This document shows positions 34,001 to 43,957 of a stretch of DNA of 64,000 bases, in pieces (position 1 is the first letter of the stretch; every line of letters starts with the position of its first letter). The DNA comes from Trematomus loennbergii (Eukaryota; Chordata; Actinopteri; Perciformes; Nototheniidae), in NCBI GenBank assembly GCA_012861695.1, contig JAAOOA010000028.1:13680173-13744172 (forward strand), read 5' to 3'. Both the position numbers and the translations under genes were made by a program. The notes beneath the pieces were generated by a model. The model had not been told where the DNA came from. It did not search any database and was given only the letters and a program-made list of their open reading frames with translations.

Positions 34001-37000
34001 GAATGTCACAGTTCTTTACCTGTTTCTCCAGGAAATGGGCCACCCTGGTCCTCTGCTCTTTAGGAATCGTGGGAAGCACCTTGTCAGCCATTCCAAAGTC
34101 CCTCCTCATCACGGCAGTCTGGTACTCCAGGACGGAGACCAGCAGGGAGTAAGTGACAATGTTGAGCTCCTTGTCTCCCAGGTACAGACGGTCATCTTTA
34201 GGTATGTAACCAGCAGGTACATGGTTCTGTAGGGAGAGAAGATAATAGGTGTAAAGATGAAGAATCCTTCACAGCAATCAAACAAACTATTTTTCTGGAC
34301 TTAAAAGCTGTAAATGTATGTACTGTATGTGTACCTGTCCAGGTGAGCAATAGTGACGATCTCTCCTCCTACATAGTAGTTGAGTCGTTCACAGAGCTGG
34401 TGTAGATGAAGCAGTCTCCAACCCAGAGTCCAGTCTTCACAATCTCCTGGATCTCTCCCTGGACCTGGACATAAGAAACAAGCACACCAAAAAGATGTAA
34501 GGTATAGTTTTAAATTGAAGAACACATATTTTTTCTAGTTACATAGCGCTGGGATACTTGTATACAAGACTCAATAATATTTGTAGCAATGAAAGTTAAA
34601 ACAACCAACCTCAAAGGCATCTTCGATACCATCCTCGGTCACTCCTTCATTGTTTTCTTGAGAAGCGGCTACTTTTTCTGACATATAACGCAGATGAAGA
34701 AGGACTCCTCAGTAGCGATGCAGACCAGTTCACCAGAGTCGGACCAGAAGATCTGGGTAAAATATGAAAAAGAGTAAGAATAGAAACCAAACACTAAAAT
34801 GTTATCACTATGAAATTGGTAAATGACTTCCAATGACAACATTTATATCAAACAGAGATCAAGACTTGAAATACAAAATGAGTCAGTCTTACGTGTTTGG
34901 GCTGGATCTCGATACGGCGGACCAGCTCTGTGTTCTCCCAGTCATAAAATGCCAGGCCATTCACTGACCTCACCCCAAGCAAGAAACCTCCATAGATCCC
35001 TGCAGGGGAGAATGGGAACACATCCAGGGAGTCAGACAGTGGGACAATCCACTTCCTGAACCGAAGTCTACTATAAAGCACTGTTAACGTTACCTTCAGC
35101 TCCAAAGTCAGGCTTGAAAGATTTCTTCTCTTTGAAGTTTTTGAAGATTTTGACGATACTGTTGCTTTCCCTGATGGCATACTCAGATGAGTCATGTGCC
35201 CAGACAAACTCCTGCGCTGAGCCGAAGCTCTTGTTCCTCAAAGCCATGGCAGTATAGATGATGTACTCTCCATCTCCACACACCACAACAAACCTGGTGC
35301 ACAGAAAAATGCATAAATGACTGACAGATATCATATTGAAAATTCACCTCTAATCTGGCTAACGAAGATGTTGACATGTTTGTGAAATAACAATAACCAG
35401 TCAAAGGGCCTGGGTGAGTGTATGCGTACCTTCCGTTGGGGTTATGCTGGATGGTTTGAGGGTAAATCTCACAGCTGCCCATGTCTTTGACAGCCAGAGG
35501 CAGCCTCTCGCCGTCCTTGATCTCAGCATCACCCATGGCTTTAAGGTTAGCTTGCTGTACTTCACTGTGTTTAGCCCAGATGATTTTTCCGTTGGTGTCC
35601 ATAGACATAGCCGGCTCCTCCCGACCCACCTACACAGCAGAGGGAGACAGATCACAAATATTTTAGGTTTGGATACAACTATAATATATTTAATCTGGAT
35701 GTCTTTTACAGATAAACTATTTCCCCCTTTTTTAGCAGTATTGTATATATAGTTAAGTTTATTTACATCAAAGTACTTTTAAAAAATAACTATCTCTTCC
35801 GTTCACCTTGATGATGATGCTGCCTTCATCGTAGCCCAGTGCCACATTGTTGGAGCCCCTGAGGCCGCACACACCACACTCTCTCCATGCCATAGTTAAG
35901 AGTGCTCTCCAGGCGGTAAGTGCTTGAGTGCCAGATGCGAACAGTACCTACAGAGGAAAGAGGTAAAGTAGCATAAAGAAATGATCAATGAGGCCACTGG
36001 GTGAAATGCATTCTTGAGGGTTTTTTTCCTATAGAGGTGAGGATAAGTATGTTTCCTGCTCACCGTCCTCTGATCCAGTGATGATGATGGGCAGCTCGGG
36101 GTGGAAGCTGACACAAGAGACGTTCTGGGCGTGGCCCTCCAGAGTCTGAACACAGGTCTTGTTCTGCAACATACAGAGGAAGACTGTTAAAGAGGTACAA
36201 ACACAATGCCACAGGATGCTCATAGGAAGGACAGAGCAGAATAATGAGGAAAAACGACATGCTTTAAAGAACAATCAACTATTTTAGTAAGCTTTAATTG
36301 TTTGTAAAGCTATGTATTTAACACATGTAATACAAGACAGCAGGAAATTAACCTTCTTATAATATTAGATTTGATTCAACATATTTAATTGCACTGTGTA
36401 CTATTTATAATATACTAGAATGTGAAATCAAAATTCAGGTGTATTAATACACTATATATATAGCAGTGAATAAAATAAGGAAAACATTTTCTAACCTGGT
36501 AGTCCCAGATCTTTACTTGGCGGTCATCAGCCCCTGAGATGAGGTAAGGCTTGTCTCCTCCACTGTAGTAGTCAATACAATTGACTCCTTTCTCGTGACC
36601 CTCCAGGGTGAAGTTAGGAGACGAAGAGCCTAGCTGCCAAACCTTAAAAAACCCAGAGGAACCAGAATCACTCGATGTACCTTAGACACAGACCTTTAAA
36701 TATATGTTTATTTAAAAAGGCAAGGATGTGCCTAATGTATTGTCATTAAAAAAAGTTGCAGGACCGCAGTAGAATCTGCAGTACTAACCCAACGACAAGA
36801 TACATTTAGCAGCAGTAAATGTGACAACAGCAAGTGGCCCTACTTTAATGGTCCTGTCCAGAGAGGCGCTGGCAAACTGGTTGTTGTCCTTGGGGTTGAT
36901 GACAATCTGCATTACATAGTGAGTGTGCCCCTCAAACACCTGGCTGCAAGACCACTTCTTCTCCCAGTCCCATAGCTTGATCAACATGTCATCTGCAAAG

Positions 37001-38396
37001 AAATAGAAAATAAATTCATGATGTTTTGCACACAATGCAAATACAATTGAAGACCCTAGTATTCAAATGCCTTTGCATTTTAAGTGTATCAATGTACTTA
37101 GTTTACAAGCGTACCACTGCTGGTGAGGATATAGGGCTGGGTCGGATGGACAGCAATGCAACGGATGTAGTCAGAGTGGGCCTCAAACATGTGGACACGC
37201 TCCAGGGTGTTGTAGTTGAACACTCGGATCTGCATGTCATCCTGCGTGGGGAGAAAAAAAACATTGAATCATAGCAGTATACGCAGTGCAAGTTCATAAA
37301 AAGATTATATACAAAAGACCAAAATATATGTTCTAACAAATGCAATTGGTATCTGTACATTCCAACTGTGACACACACACAATTAAATATATGTAAAGCT
37401 TTACTGTTAAGACGTTGCACATGCCCACATAAAAAAACAACACTAAATTAAACCTCTGCGAGATAATACTGTCAGGTTTATACAAAAATGCTGTTGTTAT
37501 AGATGACAGCTGTGAGAGTTGGGAAAACAAACAATGGATGTAACTCACTGCTCCTGTGATGACCCAGTGCTTCCTTGCCACAAACTTAGAAGCTCGGACA
37601 GGGAGGTCACATACTTCAAACGTCTTGACAAGAGTCTGGGGGAAAATAAAATTACTGAATTGGGTTGCATCATCATCATCATCATGCCCTTGTGTGTATT
37701 TTAAGTCAGTATATTACTATAAAATGACATATTTATGCAGTTTGGTTGTTTAGTCATTACTGTTTCTATACTGGGTTACTGATCGTACCTGTGTTTCGTG
37801 GTTCCACACACAGACACTGCCGTTGTACAGACTGGCCAGCATCCATGGCTCAGTTGGGTGAAGGTCCACACTCTTCACCCTGTCTGACCTGGCTGTCAGC
37901 CTCCGCTTAATATCCAGCCGCAGAGGCTGAAAAAAAACATAGGAGATCGGTGTCTTTTCGATGTCGTTTATACTCAACACTTCATGGGCATTTCATTATC
38001 TGTTAAAAACTCCTCAGCGTTCGAGAAAAGACCAAGAATTAAAGGTAACGTAATAAAGCCAACGTAACCGTTAGCATGCTAACATAACATTTAGCCTCGT
38101 ATATTGTAATGCTACCACATTTTTTAACGTATGCATCATGTAGGAGTTCTTTCGATAACTGATTCAAAATAACTGTTAACAAAAAATAAATCTTCCAAAC
38201 AGCCATCATCCTAAATATTAACATCCGTTAGCTACAAGCTTTCAGGCTAACTCAAGCTAGCTAGCCGTTAAGCTATTTACAATAGTGCATTATTATTTGA
38301 CAGTTTCACGGTCCTTTTAAAAACAATACCAGGACCCGTGGAAGACCTGTATGGAACAACAACATGCTGGTAACTATTTTAAATATCTCTTACCAT
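31096..38396 (-). CDS. copb2: Coatomer subunit beta' (beta'-COP)
   Basis: WD40/alpha-solenoid subunit of the COPI coat, which returns dilysine-tagged cargo from Golgi to ER. Twenty-one coding exons are read: 38396-38394 (ATG only), 37926-37789, 37635-37549, 37241-37115, 36992-36844, 36642-36496, 36163-36064, 35947-35807, 35629-35430, 35293-35094, 34999-34893, 34752-34610, 34464-34335, 34226-34020, 33233-33123, 32941-32727, 32626-32488, 32288-32151, 32032-31955, 31733-31544 and 31191-31096. The protein opens [22 protein letters not shown] repeats are obvious in about residues 10-300 ([24 protein letters not shown]); a second propeller and helical region follow. It ends in an acidic tail, [14 protein letters not shown]. 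The corrected length is about 950 aa, against 906 in human. Exons at 35807, 34610, 34335 and 34020 are short by 1-2 bases, and the exon at 31544 has a length that breaks frame in a GAA/GAG run. Confidence 0.97.
33328..33996 (+). mobile_element. hAT-type element, internally deleted, with BED zinc-finger remnant
   Basis: An 18-bp perfect terminal inverted repeat, TAGGGATGCTCCGATCGA, bounds 669 bp. The flanks TCTAGAAT (33320-33327) and TTTAGAAT (33997-34004) are an 8-bp target duplication with one mismatch, the hAT signature. Inside, on the plus strand at 33441-33509, a frame reads WQYFKVSEK, a stop, then [13 protein letters not shown]. This has the Trp/Tyr-Phe and CxxC start of the BED zinc finger found at the N-terminus of ZBED-like hAT transposases. 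The rest of the transposase is missing, so the copy is non-autonomous. It lies in the copb2 intron between exons 34226-34020 and 33233-33123, opposite to gene direction. Confidence 0.85.
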
Positions 38397-38560
38397 GTTT
38401 TATCCCCTTTGTGTCACAATAAAATAAGATAAATTAGTTGAAAACGGGGTCCAAATGTTGCGACTTCAGTGAACGGAGCACTGGATACTGACGTGGAACT
38501 TCCTGAATCTCAATCTCGCGTGAGTTGCGCTCTGGAAGTGGTGACGTGACATGAAGGTCT
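38394..38560 (-). promoter_or_regulatory. copb2: copb2 first exon and promoter area
   Basis: The first coding exon contributes only the initiator ATG (38396-38394), immediately followed by a GTAAGAG donor. The second starts CCTCTGCGG for Pro-Leu-Arg. The 5' leader and promoter lie just above, with a few CG pairs near 38450-38530 but no TATA box. The start site is not defined. Confidence 0.5.
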
Positions 38561-39208
38561 GCTGGAGCAGCTGACACCACAGCCACAAATGTATAAGAAA
38601 GTGAGAATAAACGTGCCCTACTTCGAAGAGATTCTGGGTCTTTTCCACATTTCACAACATATTGCTATCCGATTTTTAACTAGGATATACCGGTAGAAGG
38701 TATCGATGCTTCACTTGTTACTACTTTATCGTGAATAAGGTTAAAAATATCATTTTATACCCTCCCTCCTCCCACCTAATTTCATATTAACAGAGTTGTA
38801 GTGTCTGATGCTTAGATCTCTGTTTTGTGTTATATTATTATTAGATGTCTTCTGAAAGGATACCACAATTTTTTTTCCAGCAGATGGCGATATAAACATT
38901 TGGTTTTAAAAGGCCCCTGTGGAGGATGTGTTTTATAAAATGTGTAAAACAGTGTTAATATTGTAACCCTTCTTAACGTGAGTTTATTAGTCTTTTATGC
39001 AGGATGTGACTGCATTGCATGCTGTCACACTCCATAAAGAAGAGGTATTTTAGGTTGTTATAGTTATTATCAAGTGTTGTACAGGGAACAAAAAGATTTG
39101 TTGATACACTTTCAGCCACCTTATGTGAGGTGAAATGTTATTAGAAAATTCATTAGAAAATCAGGTTTGTCTCTATTAATACACAACACGTCATGTCTGA
39201 AAAGCACT

Positions 39209-39214
39209 TTTATT
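39209..39214 (-). terminator. rbp2: Candidate poly(A) signal of rbp2
   Basis: TTTATT on the plus strand (AATAAA on the minus strand), 77 bases past the rbp2 stop codon. This spacing gives a short 3' UTR. Confidence 0.6.
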
Positions 39215-39290
39215 CATTTTGTTTGTATACGTTTGGGAAAACATATTATTGAGGAGTATGTGCAAATACAAAAAACCCAGATATTTCCGT

Positions 39291-40981
39291 TTATGCTTTT
39301 CTCTTGAACACCTGCACACAAACTATATCTTCACACGTCAGCTCCTGTGGGAGGAAAGAAGGATAATTAGAGAAAAATGAGAGCAATAACAGTGTCCTCA
39401 TCATACTCAATAATCACATTCTGCTGTGCAATACATCCTACTAATCCAACACATTTCTCTTTTATTCATCATCAGGCCATGTTCTGGTTCAAATCATTCA
39501 GCAGAAATCTAATTATCATGACAGATACTGTCAACCCACCAGGAAGAGTTTGTCTCCTTCGATCCAGTGTTTCCAGCCACGGTTAGCCTTCTCTCCTTTC
39601 TGCGTGCACACCAGCTTGTCCCCCTCCCAGGTCACAAGACACTACAAGAAGTCACAAAGTGCATTTATGAAATACTTTAATTTAATATTTAATGTACATT
39701 CAAAAGTAAATATGTTTTGATTCCCCTGTCACTAAAATAAATCCTCTTTAAATTCCATCACTACCTTTACAACAAACATGCTCAATGTTCTGACTTAAAG
39801 GTTACTGCCACCACGAAGATTGTGGACCATTTAGAAGACAATTTAGGCTTGCTTTCATCCCGTTGTGTAATTAGCACTGGATGAAACAAGTGCTAAGTGT
39901 AGACTTCATAAAGACATGTATCAGTCGCTATGTCTTTATGTAGACGTATAAGTGAAAATTCTTACTATTAAGCTGATAATGTCTCAAAATAGTAGGATAC
40001 TATCAACAAATAACCTTAATTCATTATTAGTTATTTTACTCGCCTCTAAAATGTGATGCTTTCCCTTATTTCACAAGTCTTATTACATTTAATTTAGCTC
40101 TTTAAACAACATCTTCTTCTTACTTGCAGCTTGATAATCAATGCAAATATGCCTGCAAGTAACTGAAGCACCATTAGCACGCCATTTTTGTGGAACAAAG
40201 CTATTGGATGTCATAATGAGAGCCCCCCTCTCTTTCCTTTACTTGATAATACACACAGAGACCAACCATTGCCCCGCACACACTTACATAACATGTTCTC
40301 ACTGTCTGAAAAGCAACCAGGCAATATGAAAAACATTGAGTCATCAGATAAACTATCACTGACTTCTTTTTCACTTCAAGGACTTCGTATCTGAGAGGTC
40401 AACCCACCTTGATGTTTCGGTTGTCTAGTCCCTTGGTGTGCTCGTCAAACTCTACCCATACAGTGAAGGAGAGTTCATAATTCCTGAAGGTGCTCAGCGT
40501 TTTGACGGTAAACTTGTCTTCATCTTGGGATATAACTTTGGTCTGAGACAGGGAGATGGCAATTTTCCTTGTAGCAAAGTCAATGTCTGGAGCCAGAATA
40601 CAGAGAGTGAATTAAGACATCTTTCCAGAGGAGACAGATTATAGTAGTGCATACATTATATTTTACAGGGATGCAATATTGAGAGCATTTGAGTAGTTGA
40701 CATCATACAAGTGTTTACATAAGAATCTGGGGTGAAATAACCTTAGAATAACCTTTTTGCATTAGCCACAGAATACATTGAACTGTACAAAAAAAACAAT
40801 ATTTACAGATGCATGGGATTGGATACATATGTCTCTTCCGCTGCTCAACCAGTAACATCACTTAACACATCACTAAGACATCCCAGACCTAAATTAAACA
40901 TTTCTTACCCAACACTTTCAAATACTCCTCAAATATGTCATTGTTCTCCAGTATCCATTTTCCACTGAAGTCTGCAGGCAT
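39291..40981 (-). CDS. rbp2: Retinol-binding protein 2 (cellular, CRBP-II type)
   Basis: Small cytosolic beta-barrel of the intracellular lipid-binding family; CRBP-II carries retinol and retinal, classically in intestinal absorptive cells. There are four exons, 40981-40909 (73 nt), 40586-40408 (179 nt), 39641-39540 (102 nt) and 39344-39291 (54 nt with stop), the standard layout of the family, giving 135 aa. It begins [37 protein letters not shown] and LDNRNIK match RBP2 more than RBP1. Gln in LVCTQKGEK is the residue that contacts the retinol hydroxyl in CRBPs (Arg in fatty-acid binders). Residue 68 is Trp in FTVWVEFDE, where the family has Gly, which is unusual. Position between copb2 and rbp1 supports rbp2. 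A fish-specific paralogue such as an rbp7-like gene is the alternative, less likely on position. Confidence 0.88.
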
Positions 40982-41058
40982 GATGGCAGCTGGTGACGCT
41001 GATGTGTGTGTAGACTTTAGACAGTGTATAGAGGGGAAAGGTGCAGGGTGTCCTCCTG

Positions 41059-41102
41059 CTTTTATACAATCAGGGGCAATGAGGGCAGATAACTATTGAT
41101 AA
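41059..41102 (-). promoter_or_regulatory. rbp2: rbp2 core promoter: TATA box and paired GATA sites
   Basis: On the minus strand TATAAAAG lies at 41066-41059, about 80 bases above the rbp2 ATG, which places a start site near 41035. Just upstream are two WGATAR motifs, AGATAA at 41087-41092 and TGATAA at 41097-41102 on the plus strand. GATA factors drive many intestinal lipid-binding genes, so they are plausible inputs; no binding can be shown from sequence. Confidence 0.6.
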
Positions 41103-41228
41103 GTGGGTTTATGGCTTGAACAGGATTGGCAGTGGTAGTTGTTTTTGGAGCGGGAGGGGGGGACTCACCCTTCTCTTCCCGTCTTTACATGGTCATTGGA
41201 GGGGCTTGCGATAGGCATTTATGTGGGT

Positions 41229-41229
<1 letters not shown>

Positions 41230-41281
<52 letters not shown>

Positions 41282-41309
41282 ACACACACAACACACACAC
41301 ACACACACA

Positions 41310-41366
<57 letters not shown>
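41230..41366. repeat. Interrupted (CA)n microsatellite upstream of rbp2
   Basis: About 137 bases of CA repeat with interruptions near 41280, 41290 and 41318. It starts about 165 bases upstream of the rbp2 TATA box. Long alternating CA tracts can adopt Z-DNA. Confidence 0.97.
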
Positions 41367-41367
<1 letters not shown>

Positions 41368-42040
41368 CAAGCTTTCTCTCACATGCACCTTTACACACGT
41401 ACACATGGAGACACTGCCCTGATGTTTCAGTGTACAATGTACAGACGGAGAAGTTGTTTTGTAACATCTGCCAACAGTGTGTGCTCTTTATTTGTTCTTC
41501 TCTGTGGCATGTACAAATGCTGATCCAGAATACCTAGAAATGTGACCAAAGAGGTAACTGGAGTTCAACTAGTTTAAAAAAGGTCAAGCATTTGTGACTT
41601 ATGTGAAATAATTCAATGAATGCATTGATTGTGAATAATAATTTCTTTCTGTTATGTTTTTTTTTAAAGTTTAAAGTTATAATCCTTGTGATTTTCATCA
41701 TATCAAACTCAAATTTTGATACAATTTATGTTGGCAAATAAACGGCATTAAATGGTCACACACTCACTATATAACTTTCTATATGGTATACGCATTGTCA
41801 GTGGTGCAACCCCTAAAATATTCACAGAAATACACCCAGTTACCACAGGAGTCACTAAATCAACCAGGACTAAAGTCTTTACTTAAACCACTGGACACAC
41901 GACTTCACCATCCATTCTCTCGGTACAATATGATATGATATTATGTGTCCATGTAAGAATGATTTGTTTTGCAAGTTTGTTGTGAGTTCACATAATCATG
42001 TGTGGTCCTAAACTGTACAAAGCTAAACACCATATTAAAG

Positions 42041-42539
42041 GTGAGTGTTGGAGAAAATACTGTTGTCTCCTCTTTGGGTTTGTTTTAATGCACTGATATC
42101 ATGTGTGATTCTGAACTGTGTACGACCTTGCAGCTGCCTCTTCTTGTGATAGGAGGAGGCAGGGCATTTCAGGTTGTTGATCTTTATGAGGAGACAGACA
42201 CATACTTGTTGTCTCCTACATATCTAATTTCTATGAGGCGTGAAGGAAGTCCAGAAGACGTCACAGATGACCCATCGCAGATGACCCAACGCTTTTCCGA
42301 CACCCGCGGCTGATATTAGCGCCACCTCGATTTACGACTTTGTTGTTATCTCCTGTATTTTGGACTATATAAGCCTGATGTTTTTTTCTGCTCCGTTGAG
42401 CAACATACCCCATGTGTGTGAGTTAAACCATATCCTTTGTATGTGATTTAACTCTGTTCCTTCTTGCAAGAATAAATTAGTAGGCTACCTGATTATTGAT
42501 TCTCAACCTGGTGTCGAGTGATATTTTCCTAACAGTGAG
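42041..42539 (+). mobile_element. Solo LTR of a retroelement with 5-bp target duplication
   Basis: The 489-bp unit 42046-42534 starts TGTTGGAG and ends CTAACA, the TG...CA form with short inverted ends. It is flanked on both sides by the identical pentamer GTGAG (42041-42045 and 42535-42539). In plus orientation it has a TATA box (TATATAAG, 42366-42373) and an AATAAA signal (42471-42476) about 58 bases before its end, the U3-R-U5 order expected. No second LTR, primer-binding site or gag/pol sequence is adjacent, so it is a solo LTR left by recombination. A 5-bp duplication fits Gypsy-type or retroviral elements; the family is not resolved. It lies between rbp2 and rbp1 and points against both. 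Confidence 0.85.
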
Positions 42540-43387
42540 CACGGTTAAGCTTTCAGCAGATTAATGTCAAAACTGTTTCACAGTGTAAAGTTCTGCACTT
42601 ACATCATTCTGCAAAGTGAAGGTTAAACAGCCAAAATAAACACATTTTCTAGCATAGTGGAACTTTCAAATTGAGCAATGGCTTAACATCCTCTCCTGTC
42701 TGTTGATTGCTGGTCAACATATGAGTTGAGTAACTGACCTTCCTCCAGTCCAGACTTGCACTCAGTAGAAATGTTTTATTGAGAACAAATGCAAATGGGG
42801 ATTTCAGCCTGGCGCCAGACTCTGTTTGGGCCACCTCTGAGACCATCATTTTTTGTAACCAGCCATAGCCAGAGCAGGGAGAGATCAATAACAGCCCCCT
42901 GTGGAACCATACATAATCAGAGCCTGCAGGTAGATGCAGGGATTGGCAGGTTGTGAATGCACAAAAAGCGGCAGGACGCTGAACCGCAGAGCGAGCAGCA
43001 GCAGCAAAGAATGAGCAAGTGAGTTGGACAGCTGACTGCCCAATTGCTAATGGCAATGCACAGAGTGAGTTGACAGATTAGCTGATTCAGAGCACAGCGG
43101 GGCTCGAGTTGTCTGGCCACAGCTCCGCAGGCTTCACTTCACTCACTGAAACTCTCAAGCAGAGGCCATGATAGACCTTGTGCAAGTCGGTAAAAGCATT
43201 TTTAGATAAAAAAGCTACCACAGCTGATGTGTTGGCCTGAGAAACTTGGATTAATGATAAGCAATCATTTATTTTTGTATGACTGAACTACCAAACGAAT
43301 ACATTCCAAATCTAACAAGTCTAATTAACAAAATAAATGGCAGTGGCTCTCAGACAAAGACAACTGACATAATTAAGCATTGTTTAC

Positions 43388-43393
43388 TTTATT
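43388..43393 (-). terminator. rbp1: Candidate poly(A) signal of rbp1
   Basis: TTTATT on the plus strand (AATAAA on the minus strand), 565 bases past the rbp1 stop. It is the first clear canonical signal on that strand. Between it and the solo LTR (42540-43387) I see no gene; a frame of 135 codons there has no recognisable content. Confidence 0.45.
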
Positions 43394-43957
43394 GATTCAT
43401 TCATTTGACTATATTGGCACATTCCCAAAGCAACTGGGAGGGATAAATACACATCATTACATATATATCCATTCTGGAGACTAAGCATCAGTAGTGAAGA
43501 AGTTTACAGCCCTCAAACACACTCAGATTTGTATTTTTTGCCATCCAAAGCAATTTTGAAGGGAACTAAAATGGGATTAACCCACGCTCTCTTGTCTTCA
43601 ATGCCATCCATCACTTTAGGTCATTTCAGATTAGTTTCACCTCCAGTAGCAGTATGCATGCAGCCAACACTTCTAAACTGTTAATCAAAAGAGCTCCCAC
43701 CCTGAGACAGATATAGAGTATTGCATGCTGTGATGTTACATGATACATAATGCCCCTGCCCCTCTGAATTTGCTTTGGAAAAGTAGTTATGATGGAATAT
43801 AACTGTGTGTTTCATGACATTCAATACAGCAAAACACATGGATAGATGGACATTATGGAGAGATGTAGGATTGGATGTCAGAGGCATGGGATGTTTCTGG
43901 TGTGTCTGTTTAGGCCGATGTCAACCTGGGGCGCCCTCCTGTTCAGTTAGAGCCAGT

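Noticed and set aside
41126..41537. Frames of repeated His-Thr or Cys-Val over CA repeats, here and at 50065-50307, 53458-53783, 59703-60035 and 61790-62295
   Set aside because: They are translations of dinucleotide microsatellites, open in every frame by composition, with no gene features.
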